NCBI RefSeq assembly: GCF_038069945.1
Contig: NZ_JBBPEV010000005.1
Span: 189,657 to 253,656, forward strand
Source of the DNA: Aquabacterium sp. A3
GTDB lineage: Bacteria > Pseudomonadota > Gammaproteobacteria > Burkholderiales > Burkholderiaceae_C
DNA length: 64,000 nt
Direction of reading: 5' to 3'
Shown: positions 44,399 to 54,275 of the stretch, in pieces
Position numbering within the stretch: position 1 is the first letter of the stretch
Layout: each line of letters begins with the position of its first letter
Notes under the pieces: generated by a model
Databases searched by the model: none
Told to the model about the DNA's origin: nothing
Seen by the model: the letters and a program-made list of their open reading frames with translations, nothing else
Program-made: the position numbers and the translations under genes

Positions 44399-45547
44399 AT
44401 GAAATCGCCGCAGACGATTACCCCCCCGTTCCCGCCCGGCCTGAGATGGCGCGTCGTGATGCCGCGGCTGGCGCTGCTCAACGAAATCCTCGTCTGGGTC
44501 GGCGCCATTTCCATGCACGTCACCGACGTGCTGGCTGGCGGGGGACGGACCAGCCTGGGTCTGCCCTACCAGTTGCTGTGGATCCACCTCATCGGCCTGT
44601 GCGGCCTGACCATCAACGGCTCGGTCATACTGGGGCTGGCGCGGCGCGGTTGGCGCATGACGCCAGACATGGCCGAACGCTACGCCCAGCGAGGCGTCTA
44701 CCTTGGATTGCCTGCGCGCGTCCGCTGGCAGCTCTTGCTGGGCGGGATCTTCAGCATTGGTGCGGCGTCCCTGGCGGCCCAGACGCTCATGGCGGTCTGT
44801 CTGGCCTTGCCCTTGGCAGAGGGCTTGCCTGATGTGCTACCGCCCTTTCAGTTCGCCCTGTTCAACTCGCTGTACGGGTGCCTGGCGGTGTACGCGTTCG
44901 AAGCCTTCCAGGACCGCGTGGCGCTGAGCCGCTGGCGCGTGCAACGTGCCGAAGAACTCACGGCGCAGGCGCAGCTGGACCTGCTGCGCTCGCAGCTCGA
45001 TCCGCACATGCTGTTCAACACGCTGGCCAATGTGGTTGATTTGATGGAAGAAAACCCGAAACAAGCTCGGGACATGGTCAACCGCCTCATTGGGTTCCTG
45101 CGGGCCACGCTGGCGGGCAGTCGAGCCAGCGAGCAGGCGCTCAGCCAAGAGTTCGCGCTGGTCGCAGATTACCTGTCCATCATGCAGATTCGCATGGCCG
45201 ACCGCCTGCGCGTGCGCCTGGATCTGCCCGAGACCCTGGCGTCGGTGAAGGTGCCCGCGCTGGTACTTCAGCCCCTTGTGGAGAACGCCATCGAGCACGG
45301 CCTGGCGCCCCACCGGCAGGGTGGGCAACTGGACATCACCGCCCGGCACCAAGGCGGCTGCCTGGTCCTGGAGGTGAGCAACACCGCCGAAGTGCCCCCT
45401 GCCTCCGACCCCCATGGGGGATTCGGTCTGGCGTGTGTGCAACAGCGCTTGCATGCGCTGCACGGTGACCGCGGCCTGCTGGAGTTGTCGCATGATGCCG
45501 CTCAACAACTGACGCGTGCCACGGTGCGCGTTCCCTTGTCCACCTGA
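44399..45547 (+). CDS. LytS/YehU-type sensor histidine kinase
   Basis: 382 residues. Four membrane segments occupy residues 20-180, followed by the His_kinase family domain with LLRSQLDPHMLFNTLANVVDLM; the phosphorylated histidine is in DPHMLFN. The ATP-binding part has LQPLVENAIEHGLAP and GFGLACVQQRL. No periplasmic sensor domain is present. It is followed after 60 bases by its LytTR response regulator. Confidence 0.92.
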   Translation: MKSPQTITPPFPPGLRWRVVMPRLALLNEILVWVGAISMHVTDVLAGGGRTSLGLPYQLLWIHLIGLCGLTINGSVILGLARRGWRMTPDMAERYAQRGVYLGLPARVRWQLLLGGIFSIGAASLAAQTLMAVCLALPLAEGLPDVLPPFQFALFNSLYGCLAVYAFEAFQDRVALSRWRVQRAEELTAQAQLDLLRSQLDPHMLFNTLANVVDLMEENPKQARDMVNRLIGFLRATLAGSRASEQALSQEFALVADYLSIMQIRMADRLRVRLDLPETLASVKVPALVLQPLVENAIEHGLAPHRQGGQLDITARHQGGCLVLEVSNTAEVPPASDPHGGFGLACVQQRLHALHGDRGLLELSHDAAQQLTRATVRVPLST

Positions 45548-45607
45548 GCTACCCCCGCTCCCCCGCCACCTCCGATGAAATCCGCGCCGCCGGCCCAAAC
45601 GCTGCCC

Positions 45608-46387
45608 ATGAATTCGACCGTCCGTGCCGTGCTCGCTGAAGATGAGCCGGTGCTGGCCCGCGGACTGGCTCGGTCACTGCGTGGTCTGTGGCCCCAGCTT
45701 CACCTCGACAGCATCGTGCACGACGGGCGTGCGGCAGTAGAAGCAGCACTCACCCACCTGCCCGACCTGCTGCTGCTTGACATCCGGATGCCGGAGCTCT
45801 CCGGGCTGGAAGCTGCGCGTCACGTCGTGGACGACTGGCCCGAAGGGCGTGCACTGCCGCTGCTGGTGTTCATCACCGCGTTCGACCGCTTCGCGATCGA
45901 GGCGTTCGAAGCAGGCGCCATCGACTACGTGCTCAAACCGGTGGAGCCCGCACGCCTGAGAACAACGGTGTCCCGACTGCAGGCCCGGATGACCGAACGG
46001 GAGGGCCACACCTCACGCGCCATTCAAAGCTGTCACCAGCTCGAGCGCCATGCCGGACACGCGCCGCTGCGCCACATCCAGGCGGCGCACGGCAACAGTC
46101 TCCACTTGGTGCCCATTGAGGCGGTGCGCTGCCTCATCGCGGATGACAAATACGTGCAAGTGCACACCTCTGAGCGCGTCTGGTTGATCCGAACCCCCAT
46201 GCGTGAACTTGCCAGCCGGCTGTCGCCTGACCTGTTCGTACAAATCCATCGTGGCTGCATCGTGCGCTGGAATGCCATCGACCGCATCGAGCGCGATGAC
46301 AGCGGCCGCTTGTGCGTGCACCTTGCTGGTCTGGCCCAAGCGCTGTGGGTCAGCCGCAGCCATGCCCATCACTTCCGGGCCATGTGA
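45608..46387 (+). CDS. LytTR-family response regulator
   Basis: 259 residues from ATG 45608; an ATG at 45575 is also in frame and no ribosome site decides. The receiver has VLAEDEPVLARGLARSL and the phosphoacceptor in LLLLDIRMPELSGLEAA, with the conserved lysine in DYVLKPVEPARL. The LytTR DNA-binding domain starts near residue 155 (IEAVRCLIADDKYVQVHT and QIHRGCIVRWNAIDRIERD). It pairs with the kinase before it. Target genes are not evident. It is convergent with the LuxR-type regulator. Confidence 0.91.
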   Translation: MNSTVRAVLAEDEPVLARGLARSLRGLWPQLHLDSIVHDGRAAVEAALTHLPDLLLLDIRMPELSGLEAARHVVDDWPEGRALPLLVFITAFDRFAIEAFEAGAIDYVLKPVEPARLRTTVSRLQARMTEREGHTSRAIQSCHQLERHAGHAPLRHIQAAHGNSLHLVPIEAVRCLIADDKYVQVHTSERVWLIRTPMRELASRLSPDLFVQIHRGCIVRWNAIDRIERDDSGRLCVHLAGLAQALWVSRSHAHHFRAM

Positions 46388-46410
46388 AGTGCCTGAAGTC
46401 GCCAAGGGGC

Positions 46411-47370
46411 TCAACGCGCCTTGAGCTGGGCCACGCGGCTCATGGCCAGGCCTGCTGCCGCCGTGCGGGTCTCCACGCCCAGCTTGGCGAAGATGTGCTC
46501 CAGTTGCTTCTTGACGGTGGCCGGGCTGCTGCCCAGGATGTCGCCGATGTCGCGGTTGGTCTTGCCGCGCACCACCCAGTACAGCACCTCGCCTTCGCGG
46601 GTGGTGAGCTTGAACTCCTGTGTCAGGGCGTCGATGGCGGCCTGATCCGAGCTCTCCTGCATCACCAGCAGCCATTCATCGTCACCCGTGGGCTGGTGCA
46701 GGGTGAAGCTCAGGCGGCTGCCTGCCTGGTTCACCGTCCACACCGGCACGGCGCTGGGTGGCCGCCCTGCCGCCAGGTCACGGCTGAGCGCAGGCGCCGT
46801 CTGCAGCAACCAATCGGCCAGTTCGGCCGGCGCCACGGAATCAGGCGCATCAAAGTAGGTTTGCAGCAGCTTGCGGGCCAAAGGCGTTTGCCACAGCACC
46901 CGCCCGTCGCTGATGCGCACCGTCAGCGACGCGTGTCCGAAGGCGTCCAGCGCATTGCGCGCCTGACGCGCCTGGCGGGCGCTTTGCATGTGGGCCTCGA
47001 TGCGGGCCATCACCTCGCGCGGGCGGATGGGCTTGGTCACGTAGTCCACCCCGCCGGCCTGGAAGGCTGCCACCACGTGCTCGGTTTCGGTCAGCCCGGT
47101 CATGAACACGATGGGGATGTGGCTGGTCTCGGCCTGCGCCTTGAGGCGGCGCGCCACCTCGAAGCCATCCATGCCCGGCATGATGGCGTCCAGCAAGATG
47201 ATGTCGGGCACGGCCTGCGTGGCGCGCTGCATGGCCGCCTCGCCGTGGGTGGCCACCAGCACGGTGTAGCCCGCCTCGTCCAGCGCATCGTGCAGCAACG
47301 ACAGGTTATCGGGCACATCGTCCACGATGAGCACGACGTCGGTGCGGCTGCGGTCCAGGTGTTCGAGCAT
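46411..47370 (-). CDS. LuxR/NarL-type response regulator paired with the NCS1-kinase fusion
   Basis: 319 residues from ATG 47370, two bases after the stop of the upstream hybrid kinase. The receiver (residues 10-125) has LIVDDVPDNLSLLHDAL, phosphoacceptor in IILLDAIMPGMDGFE, and YVTKPIRP. A middle region of about 120 residues is PAS-like in size but not confidently identified. A LuxR-type helix-turn-helix ends the protein (LTTREGEVLYWVVRGKTNRDIGDIL). It should bind an inverted-repeat site. The palindrome upstream of urtA is a candidate target. Confidence 0.91.
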   Translation of the reverse strand: MLEHLDRSRTDVVLIVDDVPDNLSLLHDALDEAGYTVLVATHGEAAMQRATQAVPDIILLDAIMPGMDGFEVARRLKAQAETSHIPIVFMTGLTETEHVVAAFQAGGVDYVTKPIRPREVMARIEAHMQSARQARQARNALDAFGHASLTVRISDGRVLWQTPLARKLLQTYFDAPDSVAPAELADWLLQTAPALSRDLAAGRPPSAVPVWTVNQAGSRLSFTLHQPTGDDEWLLVMQESSDQAAIDALTQEFKLTTREGEVLYWVVRGKTNRDIGDILGSSPATVKKQLEHIFAKLGVETRTAAAGLAMSRVAQLKAR

Positions 47371-47372
47371 GG

Positions 47373-50300
47373 TCAGGCGGCGTTGGCCTCGGAAGACTCC
47401 GGGCCCGATTGTGCCTGCTCCAGGCAAGACCTCACCGAATGGGCCAGGGCATCGAGCTGAAACTGCTTGGCCCACTGCCGGTGGCGCTGCACAAAGGCAT
47501 CGCACTGCGGCTCGGCGGCGGCGATCTGGTCCAGCACCTTGTGCACGCCGCGCACATAACCGGCATGGATCTGGTCTTCCAGGCTGCGCAAGGCCTCCAC
47601 CGAAGGCATGGCCTCGGGGGCGCTGGACTCGGCCGGCACGATGGCCTGTGGCGCCGCGGCACGGGCTGCCTCCACCCATTGCAGCTGCAAACGACGACCC
47701 AGCCAGTCCAGCAACTCGGCCACCCGCACGGGCTTGACGATGAAGTCGTCGGGGGTGATGCCCACGTCGTTGTCCAGCGCCTTGTCAAAGGCGTTGGCCG
47801 AGACGATGGCCACGGCCGCCTCGGTCAGGCCCTCGTCACGAGCCTGACGCAGGGTGTCCCAGCCGTCCAGCCCGGGCATGGCCAGGTCCATGAAGATGGC
47901 ATCGGGGTGCTGCGTGGGCGGCAGCAGCCGCAACTGGGCCAGACACTCCAGCCCCGAAGGCAAGGGCGTCACCTCGAAGCCCAGGGGCTCCAGGATGCGC
48001 ACCAGCAGGCCGCGATCGGCCTCTTCGTTGTCCACGGCCCAGATGCGGCGCCGCTCACCCACGTAGCCGATGCGTTGACCACGCGGCACGACGTGAGGCA
48101 CCTCGGCATGGCGCACCTGCGGCAAAAACAGCCGAATGCGGAAGCTCGTGCCCTGACCTGGCACGCTGTGCACGGTCATCTCGCCGCCCATCAGGTCGGT
48201 CAGCATCTTGCTGATGGTCAGGCCCAGGCCGGTGCCCCCCACCGAGGAGCCCGCCGCCGAAGAGCCCCGCGCGAAGGGCTCGAACACCTTGTCCAGCTCC
48301 TCGGTGGCGATGCCGGGCCCGGTGTCGGTGATCTCGATGTGGGCGATCTCGCGGGCGTAACGCAGGCTCAAACGCACCTGCCCGGCTTGCGTGAACTTCA
48401 CGGCGTTGCCCAACACATTGATCAAAATCTGCCGCACGCGGCGCTCATCGGCCCGCACGGCCTCAGGCAAGGCCGGGTCGATGTCGGCGATGAACTGCAG
48501 GTGCTTGGCCCGGGCCTCGTGCTCGATCAGGCCGGTGATCTGCTTGAGCAGCTCACCCAGCAACACGGGTTTGACGTCCAGCGTCAGCTTGCCGCTTTCA
48601 ATGCGGGCGATGTCCAGCGTGCCTTCGATCAGCGACAGCAGGTGGTCGCCCCCGCGCTTGATCACGCCCACGGCGTGCTTGACGTGCTCGGGCAGCGTCA
48701 GATCGTCATCCAGCAGTTGCGCATAGCCCAGGATGCCATTGAGCGGCGTGCGCAACTCATGGCTGATGGTCGAGATGTAGCGGCTTTTGGCGTGGTTGGC
48801 CTGTTCGGCCACGTGCTTGGCCTGTTGCAGCTTTTCATCGGTGATGCGGTGCAGGTCGATTTCGCGCACCAGCAAATGGGTCTGGCGGTTGGATTCTTCT
48901 TGCGCCACCTGGCGGCTTTTGTGCGTCAGCACCACCCACCAGCTCACCACCCCCACGATCAGCAAGAGCGCAGCAAACAGCTTGAGCAAGGTGTCCTTGA
49001 GCATGCTGGCGGCCCCGGCGTAGGCCTGAGCATCCAGCTGCCCCAGGTCTTTGAGCTGCTGCTGGTAGACCAGGCCGAACAAGGCGGCCAGCAAGGGCGC
49101 CAGCACCAGCATGATCAACAGAAAGTGCCCCAACTCGGTGTCCACCCGTTGCCACACCGGGCCCGGCATCAAGCGTGTGGCCAGGGCACGCCACTGCACG
49201 GCCCAGCGCGCATGGGGTTTGCACAAATCCTGACAGCGTGCGTCCAGCGCGCAGCACAGCGAGCAGATGAAGCCCTGGTAAGCCGGACACTGGGCCACGT
49301 CATCGGCCTCGTACTCGCGCTCGCACACCGTGCAGCGGTGCAAGGCCTTGAGGCGAATCACCCGGGCCAGCGGGGCGCCTTCGGTGTCGGGCGCGGTTTC
49401 GTCTGTTGCGGCCACCAGCGGCTGCCGAGCGAGGTAATAGCGACCCCGCGTGGCCCACGCGATCAACGGCGAGGTCACGAACGCCACCACCATGGCGATC
49501 ACCGCCGAAAACGCCTGGGCCACCTCACCCATCCAGCCCACATGCGCCATCATGGACACCAGCGAGGCCAGGCTCATGGCGCCCACGCCCACCGGATTGA
49601 TGTCGTACAAGTGCGCGCGCTTGAACTCGATGCCACGGGGCGACCAGCCCATGGGTTTGTTGACCACCAGGTCGGCCACCACGGCCATCATCCACGCGAT
49701 GGCGATGTTGGCGTACAGCCCCAGCACCTTGCCCAGCGCCTGGAACACATTGAGCTCCATCAGCAGCAGGGCAATCAGCGCGTTGAACACCACCCACACC
49801 ACGCGACCGGGGTGGCTGTGCGTGACACGGGCAAAGAAGTTGGACCACGCCAGCGAGCCCGCGTAGGCGTTGGTGACGTTGATCTTCATCTGCGAGATCA
49901 CGACAAACACCACCACGGCCGCGATGGCCCAGGTCTGGTGCCCCACGATCAGCTTCCACACCACCAGGTACATCTGATTCGGGTCGAGGGCGTCATCCAC
50001 CGAGCGCCCCACCTGCAGGGCCAGAAAGGCCAGCAAGGCGCCACCCAGCATCTTGAGCACGCCCATGATCACCCATCCAGGCCCACCCACGAAGACATTG
50101 AGGTGCCAGCGCCAATCTGATCGGTCGCGCGCTGGCCGCACGGGCTCGGGCATGAAGCGCAGGTAATCGGCCTGCTCGCCCATCTGCGTGATCAGGGCGA
50201 TGCCCACCGTCAAGGCCGCGCCAAACGCCAGCAGGTCAAAACCCTGGTGGGTGCCGGTCTTGCCGGCGTACTGCATCAACTCGGGCAGCAAATTGGGCTG

Positions 50301-50945
50301 GGTCTGAAACACATACACAAACGGAATGACCAGCATCACCAGCCAGATGGGCTGGGTGAGCACCTGCAGCCAGCTGATGGTGGTGATGCCGTGGGTGACC
50401 AAGGGGATGACCACCACGGCACACACCAGGTAACCCCAGGCTGGCGGGATGCCAAAGGCCAGCTCCAGCGCATAGGCCATGACGGCGGCCTCCAGCGCAA
50501 AGAAGATGAAGGTGAAGGACGCGTAGATCAGCGAGGTGATGGTGGAGCCGATGTAGCCGAAGCCCGCGCCGCGGGTGAGCAAATCCATGTCAACGCCGTA
50601 ACGGGCCGCATAGATGCTGATGGGCCACCCCGCCAGCAAGATCAGCAGGCCCGTGGCCACGATGGCCCAGAAGGCGTTGATGAACCCGTATTCGATGAGC
50701 AAGGTGGCACCCAGCGCCTCCAGCACCAGGAACGAGGCCACGCCAAAGGCCGTGTTGGCCACCCAGGAGCCGCCCCACTTGCGCGCTGAACGTGGGGTGA
50801 AGCGCAGGGCGTAATCCTCGATGGTCTCATCGGCCACCCAGCTGTTGTAATCACGTCGCACCTTGACGACCCGCTGCGGAGCCTCCGGGGCGTGGGCGTG
50901 GGCGCTGCTGAAGGCGTCTGGACGAAACTGGTCTGTCTCTTGCAT
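47373..50945 (-). CDS. NCS1 permease - cysteine cluster - histidine kinase - receiver fusion
   Basis: 1190 residues from ATG 50945; a GTG at 51011 would leave no space to divergent ureA. Residues about 30-480 form an NCS1 nucleobase/allantoin-type transporter (WIGWVANTAFG-like start WGGSWVANTAFG, then GFGYIGSTITSLIYASFTF, about twelve helices). A cluster of eight cysteines (CTVCERE, QCPAYQG, ICSLCCAL, RCQDLC) spans about 537-577. Two more membrane helices follow. The HisKA domain has SHELRTPLNG near residue 730, the ATPase has VGGTGLGLTISKML, and the receiver has IFMDLAMPGLDGWD; the last 130 residues are helical and may be an Hpt-like domain. It is divergent from urease and coupled to a LuxR-type regulator, so it probably senses urea or a related nitrogen compound (inference). 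Confidence 0.9.
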   Translation of the reverse strand: MQETDQFRPDAFSSAHAHAPEAPQRVVKVRRDYNSWVADETIEDYALRFTPRSARKWGGSWVANTAFGVASFLVLEALGATLLIEYGFINAFWAIVATGLLILLAGWPISIYAARYGVDMDLLTRGAGFGYIGSTITSLIYASFTFIFFALEAAVMAYALELAFGIPPAWGYLVCAVVVIPLVTHGITTISWLQVLTQPIWLVMLVIPFVYVFQTQPNLLPELMQYAGKTGTHQGFDLLAFGAALTVGIALITQMGEQADYLRFMPEPVRPARDRSDWRWHLNVFVGGPGWVIMGVLKMLGGALLAFLALQVGRSVDDALDPNQMYLVVWKLIVGHQTWAIAAVVVFVVISQMKINVTNAYAGSLAWSNFFARVTHSHPGRVVWVVFNALIALLLMELNVFQALGKVLGLYANIAIAWMMAVVADLVVNKPMGWSPRGIEFKRAHLYDINPVGVGAMSLASLVSMMAHVGWMGEVAQAFSAVIAMVVAFVTSPLIAWATRGRYYLARQPLVAATDETAPDTEGAPLARVIRLKALHRCTVCEREYEADDVAQCPAYQGFICSLCCALDARCQDLCKPHARWAVQWRALATRLMPGPVWQRVDTELGHFLLIMLVLAPLLAALFGLVYQQQLKDLGQLDAQAYAGAASMLKDTLLKLFAALLLIVGVVSWWVVLTHKSRQVAQEESNRQTHLLVREIDLHRITDEKLQQAKHVAEQANHAKSRYISTISHELRTPLNGILGYAQLLDDDLTLPEHVKHAVGVIKRGGDHLLSLIEGTLDIARIESGKLTLDVKPVLLGELLKQITGLIEHEARAKHLQFIADIDPALPEAVRADERRVRQILINVLGNAVKFTQAGQVRLSLRYAREIAHIEITDTGPGIATEELDKVFEPFARGSSAAGSSVGGTGLGLTISKMLTDLMGGEMTVHSVPGQGTSFRIRLFLPQVRHAEVPHVVPRGQRIGYVGERRRIWAVDNEEADRGLLVRILEPLGFEVTPLPSGLECLAQLRLLPPTQHPDAIFMDLAMPGLDGWDTLRQARDEGLTEAAVAIVSANAFDKALDNDVGITPDDFIVKPVRVAELLDWLGRRLQLQWVEAARAAAPQAIVPAESSAPEAMPSVEALRSLEDQIHAGYVRGVHKVLDQIAAAEPQCDAFVQRHRQWAKQFQLDALAHSVRSCLEQAQSGPESSEANAA

Positions 50946-51013
50946 AGTGGCATTCTGATCCGGCCCCAAGACCGCAAATTCAATGCCCGGGGCCACCGAC
51001 CTGCCAGGCACCC

Positions 51014-51316
51014 ATGGAACTCACCCCACGCGAGAAAGACAAGCTGCTCATCTTCACCGCCGCCTTGCTGGCCGAGCGGCGAAAGGCACGCGGCCTGAAG
51101 TTGAACTACCCCGAAGCCGTGGCCTTGATCACCGCCGCCATCATGGAAGGCGCGCGTGATGGCAAGACCGTGGCCGACCTGATGAGCGATGGCAAGACCG
51201 TGCTCAGCCGGGCCGACGTGATGGAGGGAGTGGCCGACATGATCCCCGAGATCCAGGTGGAGGCCACCTTCCCGGATGGCACCAAATTGGTGACCGTGCA
51301 CCAACCCATTGCATAA
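51014..51316 (+). CDS. ureA: Urease gamma subunit
   Basis: 100 residues, full length. [32 protein letters not shown] and [27 protein letters not shown] are canonical UreA motifs. It is the first visible gene of the urease operon and starts 68 bases from the divergent transporter-kinase gene. In many betaproteobacteria ureD stands directly before ureA; here it does not. Confidence 0.97.
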   Translation: MELTPREKDKLLIFTAALLAERRKARGLKLNYPEAVALITAAIMEGARDGKTVADLMSDGKTVLSRADVMEGVADMIPEIQVEATFPDGTKLVTVHQPIA

Positions 51317-51408
51317 AGAACCGATCAATCCGCATTTGCACCTTTTTGGTTCAATTGATCGGGGTTCAACCCGCCACGATTTACAGACTTCCACCCGAAA
51401 GCCCCAAG

Positions 51409-51597
51409 ATGACGCACCGCATTCTTGCCGCCCGACTGTCCGCCCTGGCCTTGCTGGGCAGCCTCAGCGCACCGGCCCTGGCGCATGAAGGCCACGGCCT
51501 GCCCGGCCTGGCCCACTGGCACGCCACCGACGTGCTGGGCTTTGTCGCGCTGGCCGCCATCGTGGTCGGCGTGATCTGGTTCAAGGGGCGCAAGTGA
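51409..51597 (+). CDS. Small membrane protein between ureA and ureB
   Basis: 62 residues from ATG 51409. A signal peptide ([16 protein letters not shown]) is followed by [16 protein letters not shown], rich in histidine, and one C-terminal membrane helix ([19 protein letters not shown]). Its stop overlaps the ureB start (TGATG), so it is translated as part of the urease operon. The N-terminal HEGHG resembles the metal-binding start of HupE/UreJ nickel proteins, but the rest of HupE is missing. A role in nickel or urease biogenesis is inferred from position only. Confidence 0.8.
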   Translation: MTHRILAARLSALALLGSLSAPALAHEGHGLPGLAHWHATDVLGFVALAAIVVGVIWFKGRK

Positions 51598-51902
51598 TGG
51601 TGCCCGGCGAGCTGATCACCGATGGGCCCGACATCGACCTGAACCCGGGACGCCGCACCCTCACCCTGGTGGTGGAAAACGCAGGCGACCGGCCCATCCA
51701 GGTGGGCTCGCACTACCACTTTGCCGAAACCAACGCCGGTCTGCGCTTCGACCGTGAGGCGGCGAAGGGCATGCGGCTGAACATCGCCTCGGGCACGGCC
51801 GTGCGCTTCGAGCCGGGCCAGCAACGCACCGTGGAGCTGGTGGACTACGCCGGAGACCGCACGGTCTATGGCTTCCGTGGCCTGGTTCAAGGCCAGCTCT
51901 GA
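51597..51902 (+). CDS. ureB: Urease beta subunit
   Basis: 101 residues from ATG 51597, overlapping the preceding stop by one base. [30 protein letters not shown] and [18 protein letters not shown] are diagnostic UreB motifs. It forms the trimeric urease apoenzyme with UreA and UreC. A gap of 30 bases separates it from ureC. Confidence 0.97.
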   Translation: MVPGELITDGPDIDLNPGRRTLTLVVENAGDRPIQVGSHYHFAETNAGLRFDREAAKGMRLNIASGTAVRFEPGQQRTVELVDYAGDRTVYGFRGLVQGQL

Positions 51903-51932
51903 GCACGCCCCCCTACTGAAAGCCTGATCAAG

Positions 51933-53660
51933 ATGGCAAGCATCCCCCGACGCGCCTATGCCGAAATGTTCGGCCCCACCACTGGCGACCGCGTCCGCCT
52001 GGCCGACACCAACCTCATCATTGAAGTTGAAAACGACCTGACCCTGCGCGCTGGCGGCTATGGGGAAGAGGTCAAGTTCGGTGGTGGCAAGACCATCCGC
52101 GATGGCATGGGCCAGGGGCAGCGCCCCAACGGGCCTGGCGCGGGTGACGCCTGCGACTGCGTGATCACCAACGCGCTGATCCTGGACCACTGGGGCATCG
52201 TCAAGGCCGACATCGGCATCAAGGCCGGCCGCATCGTCAAGATCGGCAAGGCCGGCAACCCCGATGTGCAGCCGGGCGTGGACATCGTCATCGGCCCAGG
52301 CACAGAGATCGTGGCCGGCGAAGGCATGATCGTCACGGCCGGCGGCATCGACACCCACATCCACTTCATCTGCCCGCAGCAGATCGAAGAGGCGCTGATG
52401 AGCGGGGTGACCACCATGATCGGTGGCGGCACCGGGCCGGCCACGGGCACCTTTGCCACCACCTGCACGCCAGGGCCCGACAACCTGGCCCTGATGCTCA
52501 AGGCGGCCGAAGCCTTCCCGATGAACATCGGCTTCCTGGCCAAGGGCAACGCCAGCCAGCCCGAGGCCTTGCGCCAGCAGGTGCACGCCGGCGCCATCGG
52601 CATGAAGTTGCACGAAGACTGGGGCACCACACCGGCGGCCATCGACTGCTGCCTGAGCGTGGCCGAAGAAACCGACGTGCAGGTGGCCATCCACACCGAC
52701 ACGCTCAATGAATCGGGCTTTGTCGAAGACACCGTGGCGGCGTTCAAGGGCCGCACCATCCACAGCTTTCACACCGAAGGCGCCGGCGGCGGACACGCCC
52801 CCGACATCATGAAGGTGGTGGGCGAGCTCAATGTGCTGCCCTCGTCCACCAACCCCACCCGCCCCTACACGGTCAACACCATCGACGAGCACCTGGACAT
52901 GCTGATGGTGTGTCACCACCTGGACGCGTCCATCGCCGAAGACCTGGCCTTTGCGGAAAGCCGCATCCGGCGCGAGACCATCGCCGCCGAAGACATCCTG
53001 CACGACCTGGGCGCCATGAGCATGTTCAGCTCGGACTCGCAGGCCATGGGCCGCGTGGGCGAGGTCATCATGCGCACTTGGCAGACGGCCCACAAGATGA
53101 AGGCGCAGCGCGGTGCCCTGCCCGGTGACACGGCACGGCATGACAACGCCCGCGTGAAGCGTTATGTGGCCAAGTACACGATGAACCCGGCGCTGGCCCA
53201 TGGCATCGCCCACGAGGTGGGCAGCGTGGAAGAAGGCAAATGGGCCGATCTGGTGATCTGGAAGCCCGCCTTCTTTGGCGTCAAACCCAGCATCATCATG
53301 AAAGGCGGCTTCATTGCAGCGGCGGCCATGGGCGACCCCAACGCCTCCATCCCCACGCCGCAGCCCGTGCATTACCGGCCCATGTTTGGCAGCTTTGGGG
53401 GCGCTTTGTCACGTACCTCGCTGGCGTTCTTGAGCCAGTCGGCCATCGCTGCGGGCGTCCCGGGCGAGCTGGGGCTGAACAAGCAGATCGTGGGCGTCAA
53501 GGGCTGCCGCACCGTCAAGAAGACGGACATGGTTCACAACAGTTACCTGCCCAAGATGGAAATCGACGCGCAAACCTACCAGGTGCGCGCCGACGGGCAG
53601 TTGCTGGTGTGCGAACCCGCCACCGAATTGCCGATGGCGCAGAAGTACTTCTTGTTCTGA
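51933..53660 (+). CDS. ureC: Urease alpha (catalytic) subunit
   Basis: 575 residues, normal length. Nickel ligands and active-site residues are intact: GGIDTHIHF, the lysine that becomes carbamylated in [24 protein letters not shown], and the flap histidine in MVCHHLD. The start [26 protein letters not shown] is canonical. It hydrolyses urea to ammonia and carbamate. Maturation needs UreDEFG; UreD is not found in this window. Confidence 0.98.
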   Translation: MASIPRRAYAEMFGPTTGDRVRLADTNLIIEVENDLTLRAGGYGEEVKFGGGKTIRDGMGQGQRPNGPGAGDACDCVITNALILDHWGIVKADIGIKAGRIVKIGKAGNPDVQPGVDIVIGPGTEIVAGEGMIVTAGGIDTHIHFICPQQIEEALMSGVTTMIGGGTGPATGTFATTCTPGPDNLALMLKAAEAFPMNIGFLAKGNASQPEALRQQVHAGAIGMKLHEDWGTTPAAIDCCLSVAEETDVQVAIHTDTLNESGFVEDTVAAFKGRTIHSFHTEGAGGGHAPDIMKVVGELNVLPSSTNPTRPYTVNTIDEHLDMLMVCHHLDASIAEDLAFAESRIRRETIAAEDILHDLGAMSMFSSDSQAMGRVGEVIMRTWQTAHKMKAQRGALPGDTARHDNARVKRYVAKYTMNPALAHGIAHEVGSVEEGKWADLVIWKPAFFGVKPSIIMKGGFIAAAAMGDPNASIPTPQPVHYRPMFGSFGGALSRTSLAFLSQSAIAAGVPGELGLNKQIVGVKGCRTVKKTDMVHNSYLPKMEIDAQTYQVRADGQLLVCEPATELPMAQKYFLF

Positions 53661-53675
53661 GCCACACTGGCGTCC

Positions 53676-54275
53676 ATGCTGACCGTCAACAAACTCCTCC
53701 CTCAAGGCCAGGGCCTGGCCCCTGTGCTGCTCAAGCGCGCCGCCACCGTCGAACTGGATTGGGACGTGCGCCAGAAAAGCCGCTTTGACGCCACCGACAG
53801 CCAGGGCCGCACCCTGGGCGTGTTCTTGCCTCGTGGCACGGCCGTGCGAGGCGGTGATGTGCTGGTGGCTGAAGACGGCTCCATGATCCGCGTGGTGTCG
53901 GCGCCCCAGGCGGTGTTGGTGATCACGCCTTGTGCGGCACACGGGTCGCCTTTCGACTTGGTGCGCGCGGCCTACCACCTGGGCAACCGCCACGTGCAGA
54001 TCGAACTGCAGCCGGACCACCTGAAAATCGAGCCCGACTACGTGCTGGCCGACATGCTGCGCGCCATGCACCTGACGGTGCGTGAGGCCCACGAGGCCTT
54101 CGAACCTGAAGGGGGCGCTTACGCTGCGGGTGGGCATGGGCATGGGCATGACCATGCACACGGCCACGATCACGACCATGCGCCAACGCCCCGTGGCAAG
54201 CCCGTCGGGATTCCCGTCAAAGGAGCGCCCGCCACACCTCATGTGCACGGCCCGGGCTGCGGCCATGATCACTGA
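53676..54275 (+). CDS. ureE: Urease accessory protein UreE (nickel metallochaperone)
   Basis: 199 residues. The N-terminal domain and the metal-binding C domain ([14 protein letters not shown] and [14 protein letters not shown]) are complete. The C terminus is very rich in histidine ([16 protein letters not shown]) and ends in [11 protein letters not shown], as expected for high-capacity nickel storage. It delivers nickel to the UreFG complex. Its end overlaps ureF by 11 bases. Confidence 0.96.
   Translation: MLTVNKLLPQGQGLAPVLLKRAATVELDWDVRQKSRFDATDSQGRTLGVFLPRGTAVRGGDVLVAEDGSMIRVVSAPQAVLVITPCAAHGSPFDLVRAAYHLGNRHVQIELQPDHLKIEPDYVLADMLRAMHLTVREAHEAFEPEGGAYAAGGHGHGHDHAHGHDHDHAPTPRGKPVGIPVKGAPATPHVHGPGCGHDH

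Noticed and set aside
47409..50120. 903-codon plus-strand frame opposite the fusion kinase
   Set aside because: The translation is histidine/glutamine/glycine-rich and mirrors the codon bias of the real minus-strand gene; it has no domain.
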